From Streptomyces maremycinicus (lineage in GTDB: Bacteria; Actinomycetota; Actinomycetes; Streptomycetales; Streptomycetaceae): DNA of 64,000 nucleotides. The translations under genes were made by a program, and so were the position numbers. Below are positions 8,938 to 18,456 of the stretch, in pieces; within the stretch, counting starts at the first letter, position 1; every line of letters starts with the position of its first letter. The notes beneath the pieces were generated by a model that was not told the origin of the DNA, did no database searches, and saw nothing but the letters and a program-made list of their open reading frames with translations. The stretch lies in NCBI RefSeq assembly GCF_001184025.1, contig NZ_BBYG01000017.1, forward strand, positions 186,001-250,000. The letters are read 5' to 3'.

Positions 8938-8964
8938 CGCCGGACGCTCCACACGACGCGAACG

Positions 8965-9003
8965 CGAAGGCGGCGGCCCCCGCGGAGAGGACCGCCGCCT
9001 TCG
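8965..9003. terminator. Bidirectional terminator between convergent genes
   Basis: A perfect 12-bp stem (CGAAGGCGGCGG / CCGCCGCCTTCG) with a 15-base loop lies midway between the stop of the large membrane protein gene (8937) and the stop of the erpA-like gene (9031), placed to serve both strands. Confidence 0.8.
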
Positions 9004-9030
9004 TGGCGTTCAGCGGGGCGAACGGGCGAC

Positions 9031-9387
9031 CTAGCTGAAGGAGTCACCGCAGGCGCAGGAGCCCGTCGCGTTCGGGTTGTCGATCGTGAAGCCCTGCTTC
9101 TCGATGGTGTCGACGAAGTCGATGGAGGCGCCGCCGAGGTACGGGGCGCTCATGCGGTCGGTGACGACCTTGACGCCGTCGAAGTCCTTCACCACGTCGC
9201 CGTCGAGCGAACGCTCGTCGAAGAAGAGCTGGTAGCGCAGGCCGGAGCAGCCGCCGGGCTGAACGGCGACGCGCAGGGCCAGGTCCTCACGGCCTTCCTG
9301 GTCGAGCAGGGCCTTGACCTTCGCCGCGGCGGCGTCGGACAGGAGGATGCCGTCGCTGACAGTGGTCTTCTCGTCCGATACGGACAT
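9031..9387 (-). CDS. erpA: Iron-sulfur cluster insertion protein, ErpA/HesB family
   Basis: A 118-residue A-type carrier. All three conserved cluster-binding cysteines are present: one in PGGCSGLRY and two in the C-terminal GSCACGDSF. The protein receives [2Fe-2S] or [4Fe-4S] clusters from a scaffold and passes them to apo-enzymes. It sits next to (divergent from) nadA, whose product needs a [4Fe-4S] cluster, and in a window that also encodes the radical enzyme LipA. Start ATG 9387. Confidence 0.9.
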   Translation of the reverse strand: MSVSDEKTTVSDGILLSDAAAAKVKALLDQEGREDLALRVAVQPGGCSGLRYQLFFDERSLDGDVVKDFDGVKVVTDRMSAPYLGGASIDFVDTIEKQGFTIDNPNATGSCACGDSFS

Positions 9388-9570
9388 CTACATCTCTCCC
9401 GGTTTGTACGGAGACTGCTTGCCGACGTCTTCAACCGCCGGGGCCGCGGATTCATTCCGGGCCGAGGAGTCGTGTTTCCACTTCTTTCCTCTTCTTGCCT
9501 TTCATGCTCGCACACGTGCGATCCGGCGAACAGCGGCCACCGGACCGGCGCCGACGGGGCCGGGGGATTC

Positions 9571-9632
9571 ACGTCACATCGACGCGATGACCATCGTCAA
9601 AGTGACGTGAAGCGGGTTATGATAGATAACGT
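9571..9632 (+). promoter_or_regulatory. Palindrome-rich leader/operator region of nadA
   Basis: Three inverted repeats lie in 60 bases: ACGTCAC (9571-9577) with GTGACGT (9602-9608); CGAT-gacc-ATCG at 9584-9595; and GTTAT-gatag-ATAAC at 9616-9630. The last overlaps TATGAT (9618-9623), a good -10 hexamer in a locally AT-rich patch. A repressor of NAD synthesis binding here is plausible; the regulator is not identified. Confidence 0.5.
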
Positions 9633-9664
9633 CAGATCGACGAAAAGTAGAAAGGGTGCGTGCC

Positions 9665-10849
9665 GTGACCACCGCCCAGACCACGGAGCTCGACGTACAG
9701 CCGTCTCCGCTCGCCCTGTTGCTGCTCGGCCGTGAGGCCGACCCGAAGAGCGAGCGGGGCGTCGAGTGTCCCGGCGACCTGCCCTCGCCCTCCGACCCGG
9801 ACCTGGTCGAACGTGCCCGGGCCGCCAAGGAGAAGCTCGGTGACAAGGTCTTCGTGCTCGGCCACCACTACCAGCGCGACGAGGTCATCCAGTTCGCCGA
9901 CGTCACGGGCGACTCCTTCAAGCTGGCCAAGGACGCGGCCGCCCGCCCGGAGGCCGAGTACATCGTGTTCTGCGGTGTGCACTTCATGGCCGAGTCCGCG
10001 GACATCCTGACGTCCGACGACCAGAAGGTCGTCCTCCCCGACCTCGCCGCCGGCTGCTCGATGGCCGACATGGCCACCGCCGAGCAGGTCGCCGAGTGCT
10101 GGGACGTGCTGACCGAGGCCGGCATAGCCGAGCAGGTCGTGCCCGTCTCGTACATGAACTCGTCCGCGGACATCAAGGCGTTCACGGGCAGGCACGGCGG
10201 CACGATCTGCACCTCCTCCAACGCCCAGCGGGCCCTGGAGTGGGCCTTCGCGCAGGGCGAGAAGGTGCTGTTCCTGCCCGACCAGCACCTCGGCCGCAAC
10301 ACCGCCGTCCGGGACATGGGCCTGTCCCTGGAGGACTGCGTCCTCTACAACCCGCACAAGCCGAACGGCGGGCTGACCGCCGAGCAGCTGCGCGACGCGA
10401 AGATGATCCTCTGGCGGGGCCACTGCTCGGTGCACGGCCGCTTCAGCCTGGAGTCGGTCGAGGACGTCCGCGCCCGGATCCCCGGGGTGAACGTGCTCGT
10501 GCACCCCGAGTGCCGGCACGAGGTCGTGGCCGCTGCGGACTACGTCGGCTCGACCGAGTACATCATCAAGGCGCTGGAGGCGGCCCCGGCCGGCTCCAAG
10601 TGGGCCATCGGCACGGAGCTGAACCTGGTGCGCCGGCTGGCGAACCGTTTCGCGCCCGAGGGCAAGGAGATCGTCTTCCTCGACAAGACGGTCTGCTTCT
10701 GCTCGACGATGAACCGGATCGACCTGCCCCACCTGGTCTGGACCCTGGAGTCCCTCGCCGAGGGCAAGCTGGTCAACCGGATCGAGGTCGACCGGGAGAC
10801 CGAGAAGTTCGCGAAGCTGGCACTGGAGCGCATGCTGGCGCTGCCGTAG
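9665..10849 (+). CDS. nadA: Quinolinate synthase
   Basis: 394 aa; condenses iminoaspartate with dihydroxyacetone phosphate to quinolinate, the first committed precursor of NAD. Seen: GHHYQRDEVIQFAD near the N-terminus, and the three cysteines expected to hold the [4Fe-4S] cluster in VFCGVHFMAES, HPECRHE and KTVCFCS. GTG 9665 is chosen over GTG 9656 because the AAAGGG ribosome-binding site (9651-9656) overlaps the latter and is 8 bases from the former. No nadB or nadC follows; the next gene is convergent, so nadA is alone on this side. Confidence 0.95.
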   Translation: MTTAQTTELDVQPSPLALLLLGREADPKSERGVECPGDLPSPSDPDLVERARAAKEKLGDKVFVLGHHYQRDEVIQFADVTGDSFKLAKDAAARPEAEYIVFCGVHFMAESADILTSDDQKVVLPDLAAGCSMADMATAEQVAECWDVLTEAGIAEQVVPVSYMNSSADIKAFTGRHGGTICTSSNAQRALEWAFAQGEKVLFLPDQHLGRNTAVRDMGLSLEDCVLYNPHKPNGGLTAEQLRDAKMILWRGHCSVHGRFSLESVEDVRARIPGVNVLVHPECRHEVVAAADYVGSTEYIIKALEAAPAGSKWAIGTELNLVRRLANRFAPEGKEIVFLDKTVCFCSTMNRIDLPHLVWTLESLAEGKLVNRIEVDRETEKFAKLALERMLALP

Positions 10850-10864
10850 CGGACCCGCCCCGGA

Positions 10865-13096
10865 TCACCCCGACATCGGCTCCCGGTCGGGGTGGGCCGG
10901 GTCCAGCGTGAAGACCGTCCCGTCGGGGGCGAGCACCACCAGGGCGCCCTCGTCGCGGAACACCCGCGCCGCGGCATAGCCGGCCCCGACGACCTGCTCG
11001 GCCCGCGCGGGGGACTCCCACAACAGGTCGCCGGTGCCGAGATCGAGGGCGGCGACCCGTCCGGAGGCGCTGGCCGCGAACACCGCCTGCCCCTTCCCGT
11101 CGGCGACGGGCGTGCCGGGCTGCTGAAGGGTCGTCGAGGTCTGCCACAGCCGCTCGCCCGTCTGGGGCGAGTGGGCGACCAGCTGCCCCGCGGAGGAGGC
11201 GAAGCAGAGCACCCCGCCCACCAGCGCCACCTCGCCGCGCGGGTCGCCCGCCAGCTTCCTGGTGCGTACGGCGCCGGTGTCCGGGTCGATCAGCAGGACC
11301 TCGCGGTACGCCGACTCCGCGGAATTCTGTTCGTCCCGCGGGACGGACATCACGAAGGCCAGATCGCCGCCGACAGCGCCGACGTGGACGGCGTCGCCGT
11401 CCGGCACGCTCACCTTGCGGGTCGAGCCGTCGGCCGGGTCGACGGCGTAGAACACCGTGCGCGACGGTGTACCCGCGTCGGTGCAGCCGGCGTACGGGAC
11501 GCCGTCGACGTCGTAGAACTGGCAGCCGTAGGTGGGCCCGGCGGGCAGGGTGGCCGTCCAGCGCGCGGTTCCGTCGCGCAGTTCGCGGGCGGTCACGCGG
11601 TAGCCGTCCGCGGTCATCAGCAGATCGCCCACGACCGCGGGGTCGACGAAGGCCGTCTCGTTCAGCGCGCGCGACCAGAGCCGCTCGCCGGTGGCGGAGT
11701 CGAGGGCGACGACGGTCCTGGTCTGGTCGTCGCCCGCGCTGTTCATGACCGACTGGGAGGCCAGCAGCACGCCGTCGCGCACCCCCAGGACCCCGCTGTC
11801 GTATGCCTTTTGCGCCACGCCCGGGGGCACGGAGTCGGCCCGCCAGGCGAGCCGGCCCGTCGCCCCGTCGACACGGACCGGGAGGGTGCCGTTGCCGCCG
11901 CAGTACAGGGCGCCGTCGCCCATGGCACAGGACAGGGAGGTGCCGCTGCTGGAGTCCCCGCCGGTCAGCGCGTTCTTCACACCGCTCGCGGCGGTCCCGA
12001 ACACCGAGGTCCGCCAGGGCCTCCAGCCCTCGGGCGGTGGATCCCAGCCGGGCGCCCCGGAATCGGCGACGTCCGAGCCCGCCGCCTTGTCCTTCCCCTC
12101 GAACGGGTCGAACAGGAGCCAGCCGGTGAGCGACACGGCCAGCAGGCCCGCCACCCCGGCCAGGACCGGCCACCGGCGCAGCCGGGAGCGCCGGCCCGTG
12201 CGGGGCGCGGCGACGGGTTCCGCTTCCTCGTCCGCCGCGGGCGCCGGCGGCAGCCGCAGGGTCACCGTCTCCATGTCGTCCGCCGCGGGTTCGGGCAGCG
12301 CCCGGGCGAACTCCCCGGCCAGCTCGTCCAGTCCGGGCCGGTCGTCGGCGTCCTTGGCCAGGCAGCGGGTCAGTACCGCGCGCAGCGGTTCGGCGACCGC
12401 GTCCACCTTCGGTTCCTCGTGCATCACCCGCCACGCCGTCAGGTAGGGGCTGTCCGCGTCGAAGGGGCCGCGGCCGGTCGCGGCGAACACCAGCAGCGCA
12501 CCGAGGGAGAAGACGTCCGAGGCGGGGCCGACCGACCGGGCGTCCTTGAACTGCTCCGGGGACATGAAGGGCGGGGTGCCGATCGCGTGGCCGGTCTCGG
12601 TGAGGGTCTGGTTCTCGGCGGCCCGGGAGATGCCGAAGTCGATGACCCGGGGACCGTCCCCGGCCATCAGCACGTTGGAGGGCTTGAGGTCGCGGTGCAC
12701 GACCCCGGCCCGGTGGATGTCCCGCAGCGCCTCCACCAGCCCGAGGGCCAGCCGGCGCAGCTCCGCCCCCCTCAGCGGTCCGGTGCCCCGGATCCGGGCG
12801 GAGAGCGCGGGTCCGGGCACGTACTGGGTGGCCATCCAGGGCCGCACGGCCTCCGCGTCGGCGTCCACGACCGGGGCGGTGAAGGCACCGCTCACCTTGC
12901 GGACGGCGTCGATCTCCTGCCGGAACCGGGCCCGGAAGACCTTGTTCTCCGCGTACTGGGCGTGCACCACCTTGACGGCGACCTCACGCCCCGAACGGGA
13001 CCGGCCCAGATAGACGACGCCCATGCCGCCGGAACCGATCCGGTCGACGATGCGGTATCCGCCGAGCGCCTTCGGGTCGTCCTTGTGCAGTGGCAA
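10865..13096 (-). CDS. Membrane Ser/Thr protein kinase with extracellular PQQ-type beta-propeller
   Basis: 743 aa. Residues 14-270 are a Hanks-type kinase: glycine loop GSGGMGVVY, ATP lysine in VAVKVV (42), catalytic HRDLKPSN (about 135) and DFG (about 153), then GTPPFMSPEQ. A membrane span (about 307-328, WPVLAGVAGLLAVSLTGWLLF) leads to an outer domain of about 380 residues built of PQQ-like blades (VALDSATGERLWSRAL, DPDTGAVRTRKLAG, ALDLGTGDLLWESP). This is a receptor layout: an external sensor propeller on a cytoplasmic kinase. The only in-frame start is TTG 13094-13096, giving the family's usual N-terminus (DDP..LGGYRIV). The ligand and substrates are unknown. Confidence 0.92.
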   Translation of the reverse strand: MPLHKDDPKALGGYRIVDRIGSGGMGVVYLGRSRSGREVAVKVVHAQYAENKVFRARFRQEIDAVRKVSGAFTAPVVDADAEAVRPWMATQYVPGPALSARIRGTGPLRGAELRRLALGLVEALRDIHRAGVVHRDLKPSNVLMAGDGPRVIDFGISRAAENQTLTETGHAIGTPPFMSPEQFKDARSVGPASDVFSLGALLVFAATGRGPFDADSPYLTAWRVMHEEPKVDAVAEPLRAVLTRCLAKDADDRPGLDELAGEFARALPEPAADDMETVTLRLPPAPAADEEAEPVAAPRTGRRSRLRRWPVLAGVAGLLAVSLTGWLLFDPFEGKDKAAGSDVADSGAPGWDPPPEGWRPWRTSVFGTAASGVKNALTGGDSSSGTSLSCAMGDGALYCGGNGTLPVRVDGATGRLAWRADSVPPGVAQKAYDSGVLGVRDGVLLASQSVMNSAGDDQTRTVVALDSATGERLWSRALNETAFVDPAVVGDLLMTADGYRVTARELRDGTARWTATLPAGPTYGCQFYDVDGVPYAGCTDAGTPSRTVFYAVDPADGSTRKVSVPDGDAVHVGAVGGDLAFVMSVPRDEQNSAESAYREVLLIDPDTGAVRTRKLAGDPRGEVALVGGVLCFASSAGQLVAHSPQTGERLWQTSTTLQQPGTPVADGKGQAVFAASASGRVAALDLGTGDLLWESPARAEQVVGAGYAAARVFRDEGALVVLAPDGTVFTLDPAHPDREPMSG

Positions 13097-13194
13097 CGCC
13101 CCGGTCCCCTTCCCCCGTCGAGCAGCGCGTGCAGTGCGTGCGTGCTCACAGGATAGGTAACCCGTACGGGGGAAGGGAGTTCGGCGCGGCGGTG

Positions 13195-16100
13195 TCAGAC
13201 TCCGGCCGGTTCCGGGGTCTTGTCGGCTCGGGCCGGCTGCCGCTTCGCGGCGCGCTTCGCCGCCCGGCGCTCCTTGCGCAGTTCGAGCATCGCGTACAGC
13301 GTCGGGACGAGCAGCAGGGTGAGCAGGGTCGAGGTGATCAGACCGCCGATCACGACCACCGCCAGCGGCTGGGCGATGAAGCCGCCCTCGCCGGTGACGC
13401 CCAGGGCCATCGGGAGCAGGGCGAAGATGGTCGCCAGCGCCGTCATGAGGATGGGGCGCAGCCGGTGCCGGCCGCCCTCGACCACGGCCTCGACCACGCC
13501 GTACCCCTGCTTGCGGTACTGGTTGATGAGGTCGATCAGGACGATCGCGTTGGTCACCACGATGCCGATGAGCATCAGCATGCCGATCATCGCCGGAACG
13601 CCCATCGGGGTGCCGGTGACGAGCAGCAGTCCGATCGCGCCGGTCGCCGCGAAGGGGATGGAGACCAGCAGGATCAGCGGCTGGGCCAGTGACCGGAAGG
13701 TCGCCACCAGCAGCATGAAGACGATCGCGATCGCCGCGAGCATCGCCAGGGCGAGGTTCTTGAACGCGTCGTCCTGGTCCTGCGAGACCCCGCCGATCTG
13801 GGCCGTGGCGCCCGCCGGGAGCTTCAGCGCGTCGAGCTTCGAGGTGAGGTCGGCGCTCACCGCGCCGGTGTTGTCGCCGGTCGGCTTCGCGGTGACGGTG
13901 GCGGCCCGCCGGCCGTCGATACGGGTCGTCGAGACCGGGCCGTCGACCAGTTCCACGGTGGCGATGTCACCGAGCTTCACCGCGCCCAGGGGCAGCGCCT
14001 TCAGCTGGGCGAGCGTCGTGGTGGGCTTCGCCGAGGTGATGACGACATCGCGCTCGGTGTCGTCGAGGACCGCCTTCGCGGCCGTCGTCCCGCGGACCGC
14101 CTGGGCGACCGCCGCGCCGAGCGTCTGGTCGTCGAAGCCGGCCGCGGCGGCCTTGGCGTTCGCCCTGACCGAGATGCGGGGCACGCTCTGCGAGAGGTCG
14201 CTGGTCACGTCGGTGACGTCGTCGAGGCCGGCCACGGCCTGCCGGACCTGCTCGGTGGCCGTGCGCAGCACGCCCGCGTCGGCCGCCTTCACGACGACGC
14301 TCAGGTCCTGGCTGCCGAAACCGTCACCGGCGGCGACGGTGGTCGTACCGATGCCGTCTAGCTCGCGCAGCCCGTCCTCGACCCGCTTCTGGACGTCCTT
14401 GTACGAGGCGGAGTCCTCGATCATCACCTGGTAGGAGGCCTGGTTGGTGTCGGTGCCGCCGCCGAAGGCCGCCATGAAGCCGGAGGAGCCGACGGTGACC
14501 TGGTAGTCCTTCACGCCCTCGGTGCCGGCGAGCAGTCGTTCGACCTTCTTCGCCTGGACGTCGGTCGCGGCCAGGCTGGTGCCCGGCTTCAGCTCCTGCT
14601 TGACCGTCAGGACCTGCTGCTCGCCCTGGTCGAAGAAGTTGGTCTTCAGCAGGGGCGCCATGGCGAAGGTGGCGATCAGCACGACGGCCGCGATCGCCAC
14701 GCTGGTGAGGCGGCGCCGGGTGGCGAAGCGCAGCACGGGGACGTAGAAGCGCTGGAGGCGGCTCTTCCCCTCCTTCTCCTCGGCCGCGCGGCGGGCTTCC
14801 TCGGCGTCCTCGGGGGTGCCCTTGGGAGCGCGCAGGAACCAGTACGACAGGACCGGGACGACGGTCAGCGAGACCAGCAGGGAAGCCAGCAGGGCGGCCG
14901 TCACGGTGAGCGAGAACGCGCCGAACAGGGCGCCCACCATGCCGCCGACCAGGCCGATCGGCAGGAACACGGCGACCGTGGTGAGGGTGGAGGAGGTGAC
15001 CGCTCCGGCCACCTCGCGCACCGCCGTGATGATCGCGGACTGCCGCTCCTCGCCGTAGCCGAGGTGGCGCTTGATGTTCTCCAGGACGACGATCGAGTCG
15101 TCGACGACCCGGCCGATCGCGATGGTCAGCGCGCCCAGCGTCAGCATGTTCAGCGAGAGGTCCCGCGTCCACAGGACGATCAGCGCCAGCACCACGGAGA
15201 GCGGGATGCTGACCGCGGTCACCAGCGTCGAGCGGATCGACGCCAGGAAGACCAGGATGACGAGCACGGCGAAGACCAGACCGAGGGCGCCCTCCGTGGT
15301 CAGGCCCTCGATGGCCTTCGCGACGGCCGGACCGCTGTCGCTGACGACGGTGATCGTCGCGCCCGCGCCGAGGTCCTGGCGCAGATCGGCCAGCTTGGCG
15401 TCGACGGCGTCGGAGATGGCGACCGCGCTGCCGTCGTGGTCCATGGTGACCATCACGGCGAGGCTGGGCCTGCCGTCGGTGCGGGTGAGGGAGTCGGCCG
15501 GGGCCTCCGTCTGGCGCACAGCGGCCACATCGCCGAGGCGGACCGGCTTGCCACCGGCGAGCCGCGGGATCCGCAGGTCGGCGATCTGGGCGACGGAGGT
15601 GTAGCCGCCGCCGACCCGGACCGTGCGGTTGCCGCCCGCCTCGTCGAAGGAGCCGGCCGGGACGGTCGCGCCGCCCGCCTGGAGTGCCTGGGCGAGGGAC
15701 TGCGTGGTCAGACCGGCCTTCGCCAGCTCGGCGTCGTCCGGGGTGACGGAGACCTGGAGGTCCCGGACGCCGGTGACGGTGACCTGGCCGACCCCGTCGA
15801 TGTCCCGCAGCGCCGGGACGACGCTCCGGTCGAGCTGGTCGGCGAGGGCCTGCTGGTCCCGGTCGGAGGCGACCGCGAGGACGACGGTCGGCATGTCGTC
15901 GGTGGAACCGGCGACGACCTGCGGGTCCACGGCGTCGGGGAGCTGCACGCGGGCCCGGTTGACGGCCTGCTGGACGTCGGCGACGAGCTGCTTGGTGTCG
16001 TTGCCGTAGTCGAAGGACGCCACGATCACGGCGTTGCCCTCGCTCGCCGTGAAGGTGACGCCGGTGATGCCGTCGACACCTTCGAGGTTGTCCTCGATCG

Positions 16101-16299
16101 GCTCGATGACCTGCTTCTCGACGACGTCCGGGGAGGCGCCCTGGTAGGGCGCGAGGACGGAGACCATCGGCAGTTCGATGGTGGGCAGGAGCTGCTGTTT
16201 CAGTTGCGGTATCGCGATCGCGCCGAAGGCGATCGCGACGATGGACATCAGGCCTATCAGGGCCCGTTGCGCGAGGCTGAAGCGGGACAGCCAGGACAT
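13195..16299 (-). CDS. RND-superfamily transporter, HAE1/AcrB type
   Basis: 1034 aa, the length of AcrB-type pumps, with an N-terminal membrane helix, two large extracytoplasmic loops and eleven further helices arranged in two halves. The proton-relay Asp pair is present in AIGRVVDDSIVVLEN (about residue 400). Architecture and conserved blocks (PTIELPMVSVLAPYQGASP, SASxNAVIV-like EGNAVIV) are those of HAE1 pumps rather than mycobacterial MmpL proteins. No membrane-fusion partner or outer-membrane channel is encoded nearby, as expected for a monoderm. Possible cargo: drugs or lipids. Start ATG 16299. Confidence 0.9.
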   Translation of the reverse strand: MSWLSRFSLAQRALIGLMSIVAIAFGAIAIPQLKQQLLPTIELPMVSVLAPYQGASPDVVEKQVIEPIEDNLEGVDGITGVTFTASEGNAVIVASFDYGNDTKQLVADVQQAVNRARVQLPDAVDPQVVAGSTDDMPTVVLAVASDRDQQALADQLDRSVVPALRDIDGVGQVTVTGVRDLQVSVTPDDAELAKAGLTTQSLAQALQAGGATVPAGSFDEAGGNRTVRVGGGYTSVAQIADLRIPRLAGGKPVRLGDVAAVRQTEAPADSLTRTDGRPSLAVMVTMDHDGSAVAISDAVDAKLADLRQDLGAGATITVVSDSGPAVAKAIEGLTTEGALGLVFAVLVILVFLASIRSTLVTAVSIPLSVVLALIVLWTRDLSLNMLTLGALTIAIGRVVDDSIVVLENIKRHLGYGEERQSAIITAVREVAGAVTSSTLTTVAVFLPIGLVGGMVGALFGAFSLTVTAALLASLLVSLTVVPVLSYWFLRAPKGTPEDAEEARRAAEEKEGKSRLQRFYVPVLRFATRRRLTSVAIAAVVLIATFAMAPLLKTNFFDQGEQQVLTVKQELKPGTSLAATDVQAKKVERLLAGTEGVKDYQVTVGSSGFMAAFGGGTDTNQASYQVMIEDSASYKDVQKRVEDGLRELDGIGTTTVAAGDGFGSQDLSVVVKAADAGVLRTATEQVRQAVAGLDDVTDVTSDLSQSVPRISVRANAKAAAAGFDDQTLGAAVAQAVRGTTAAKAVLDDTERDVVITSAKPTTTLAQLKALPLGAVKLGDIATVELVDGPVSTTRIDGRRAATVTAKPTGDNTGAVSADLTSKLDALKLPAGATAQIGGVSQDQDDAFKNLALAMLAAIAIVFMLLVATFRSLAQPLILLVSIPFAATGAIGLLLVTGTPMGVPAMIGMLMLIGIVVTNAIVLIDLINQYRKQGYGVVEAVVEGGRHRLRPILMTALATIFALLPMALGVTGEGGFIAQPLAVVVIGGLITSTLLTLLLVPTLYAMLELRKERRAAKRAAKRQPARADKTPEPAGV

Positions 16300-16521
16300 G
16301 GGTGCGGATCTCGTCTCTGTGAGCGGCAGAAGCGGTGCCAGGCGTGGCGGGGGTGTGGCGAAAGCGCGGCGGGCATGACACGTGTGACGTGTGTGCCGCC
16401 TGTGCCAGGGGTGCCGGGTGTGGCCTCTTCACCCTGAGCCATGCCGGTACGGCGATCCGTACGCTCCAGGTCCATTTACTTATCCCGCGCCTACTCCGGG
16501 CGCAGTACGGCGGGGCCGGGC

Positions 16522-17205
16522 TCAGTCCACCCTCGGACGTACCAGGCCCGACTCGTAGGCGATCACCACGAGCTGGGCCCGGTCGCGCGCGCCCAGCTTG
16601 GCCATGGCCCGGTTGACGTGCGTCTTCACGGTGAGCGGGCTGACCTCGAGGCGCTCGGCGATCTCGTCGTTGGAGTGGCCGCCGGCGACCTGCACCAGGA
16701 CCTCGCGCTCGCGCACGGTGAGCGCGTCCAGCCGGGCGGAGCGGGCCGGGTCGTGCTCGTCGTCCACCGCGCCGCCCTGGGCCAGGAAGCGGGCGATCAG
16801 GCCCTTGGTGGCGGTCGGCGAGAGCAGGGCCTCCCCGCCGGCGGCGACCCGTATGGCGCTGAGCAGTTCCTCCGGCTCGCTGCCCTTGCCGAGGAAGCCG
16901 GAGGCGCCGGCCCGCAGCGACTGCACCACGTAGTCGTCGACCTCGAAGGTCGTCAGGATGACCACCCTGACGTGGGCGAGGGACGGGTCGGCGCTGATCA
17001 GCCGGGTCGCGGCGAGACCGTCCGTGCCGGGCATGCGGATGTCCATCAGGACGACGTCGGCGCGTTCCTCCTTGGCCAGCCGGACCGCCTGGGCGCCGTC
17101 GGACGCCTCACCGACCACCTCCATGTCGGGCTCCGAGTCGACGAGCACGCGGAACGCGCTGCGCAGCAGCGCCTGGTCGTCGGCGAGCAGGACACGGATG
17201 GTCAT
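16522..17205 (-). CDS. Two-component response regulator, NarL/LuxR family
   Basis: 227 aa. Receiver domain 1-120 with acidic pair D9-D10, phosphoacceptor Asp55 (VVLMDIRMPG), Thr in ILTTFE and Lys in GFLGKGSEPEE. LuxR-type HTH at about 160-215 (LTVREREVL, SNDEIAERL, SPLTVKTHV). Its ATG (17203-17205) overlaps the kinase stop, so it is coupled to the histidine kinase. It is co-oriented with the RND gene 222 bases downstream, which is a candidate target. Confidence 0.93.
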   Translation of the reverse strand: MTIRVLLADDQALLRSAFRVLVDSEPDMEVVGEASDGAQAVRLAKEERADVVLMDIRMPGTDGLAATRLISADPSLAHVRVVILTTFEVDDYVVQSLRAGASGFLGKGSEPEELLSAIRVAAGGEALLSPTATKGLIARFLAQGGAVDDEHDPARSARLDALTVREREVLVQVAGGHSNDEIAERLEVSPLTVKTHVNRAMAKLGARDRAQLVVIAYESGLVRPRVD

Positions 17206-18425
17206 GCGTTCTCCCCCGTGGTGGCCGTGCGGGTCTTGACCGGCAGGATCGCATGGACACGGAAGCCGCCTCCGTAGCGGGGACCGGTGGTGAGGGTGCC
17301 GCGCAGGGCGGTGACCCGCTCGCGCATGCCGAGCAGGCCGTGACCGCCACCGGCCGTCGGGGGCCCGTCGTCCGCCGGGTGGCCGTTGTCGAGGACCGTG
17401 ACCTCGATGTTCGGGCCGACCCGCACGACGCTGACCTCCGCCTTCGCCTCGGATCCGGCGTGCTTCTGGACGTTGGTGAGGGCTTCCTGGATGACCCGGT
17501 AGGCGGCCAGGTCGACGGCGGCCGGCAGCGTGATCCCGTGATCGGTGCGGGCCACCTCGACCTGGAGGCCGGCGCTGCGGAACGTGCCGGCCAGCTCGTC
17601 GAGCCGGTCCAGGCCGGGCGCGGGTTCGGTGGGGGCCTCGGGGTCGCCGGACTGGCGCAACAGGCCGACGGTGGCCCGCAGCTCGTTGAGCGCGGAACGG
17701 CTGGCCTCGCGGACGTGGGCGAGGGCCTCCTTGGCCTGGTCGGGGCGCTTGTCCATGACATGCGCGGCGACTCCGGCCTGGACGTTGACGAGGGCGATGT
17801 GGTGGGCGACGACGTCGTGCAGGTCACGGGCGATGCGCAGGCGCTCCTCGGCGACCCGGCGGCGGGCCTCCTCCTCCCGGGTGCGTTCCGCGCGCTCGGC
17901 ACGGTCGCGGATGGCCTGGACGACGGCCCGGCGGCTGCGGACCGCGTCACCGGCGGTGGCGCCGATGCCGGTCCAGGCGAGGATCCCGAGGTTCTCCTGG
18001 GCGTACCAGGGCAGCGGTCCGGCGAGCATGGCCGCGCCGGTGAGGATCGTCATGGTGAGCAGACCGGCGCGGACGGTGGTGGCGCGGTCGGTGGAGGCGG
18101 CGACGGTGAACAGGGCGATCACGGCGGACATGGCGACGGGGGCCCGGGGATCGCCGGTGACGGACTCGGTCACGGAGGCGGCGCCGGTGAGGGCGAGGAC
18201 CGTCATGGGGGCGCTGCGGCGGAAGACGAGCGCGAGGGCGGAGAGGGTCATCAGCAGCAGGCTCAGCGGGTCCGGGCTGCGGATGCTCCAGCTGACGCTG
18301 TGCTCCCCGTGCGGGTCGACGAAGGAGCCGGCCAGCATGCAGAGGAGTACGCCCGCGGCCAGGCCCGCGTCCAGGGCGAGGGGGTGCGCCTTGAGCCGGC
18401 ACTCGGCCCGGGAAAGGAGGGTCAC
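17202..18425 (-). CDS. Sensor histidine kinase, DesK/HisKA_3 type
   Basis: 407 aa. Six hydrophobic segments in residues 15-165 sense within or through the membrane; then a coiled coil and the HisKA_3 dimerisation helix with the phosphoacceptor in ARDLHDVVAHH (His about 203), followed by an HATPase_c domain (EALTNVQKHA, DNGHP, GHGLLGMRER). GTG start 18423-18425. Forms an operon with the overlapping NarL-type regulator. The stimulus is unknown; such pairs in Actinobacteria often answer to envelope or antibiotic stress. Confidence 0.93.
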   Translation of the reverse strand: MTLLSRAECRLKAHPLALDAGLAAGVLLCMLAGSFVDPHGEHSVSWSIRSPDPLSLLLMTLSALALVFRRSAPMTVLALTGAASVTESVTGDPRAPVAMSAVIALFTVAASTDRATTVRAGLLTMTILTGAAMLAGPLPWYAQENLGILAWTGIGATAGDAVRSRRAVVQAIRDRAERAERTREEEARRRVAEERLRIARDLHDVVAHHIALVNVQAGVAAHVMDKRPDQAKEALAHVREASRSALNELRATVGLLRQSGDPEAPTEPAPGLDRLDELAGTFRSAGLQVEVARTDHGITLPAAVDLAAYRVIQEALTNVQKHAGSEAKAEVSVVRVGPNIEVTVLDNGHPADDGPPTAGGGHGLLGMRERVTALRGTLTTGPRYGGGFRVHAILPVKTRTATTGENA

Positions 18426-18456
18426 TTTTTAGTTGCCGTCGCTTTCCTCGCCGTAG

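Noticed and set aside
6604..8952. 782-residue minus-strand reading frame opposite the repeat-rich membrane protein
   Set aside because: Its Gly/Ser repeats mirror the coding repeats; it lacks a ribosome-binding site, and the plus-strand frame has a membrane span and sound start.
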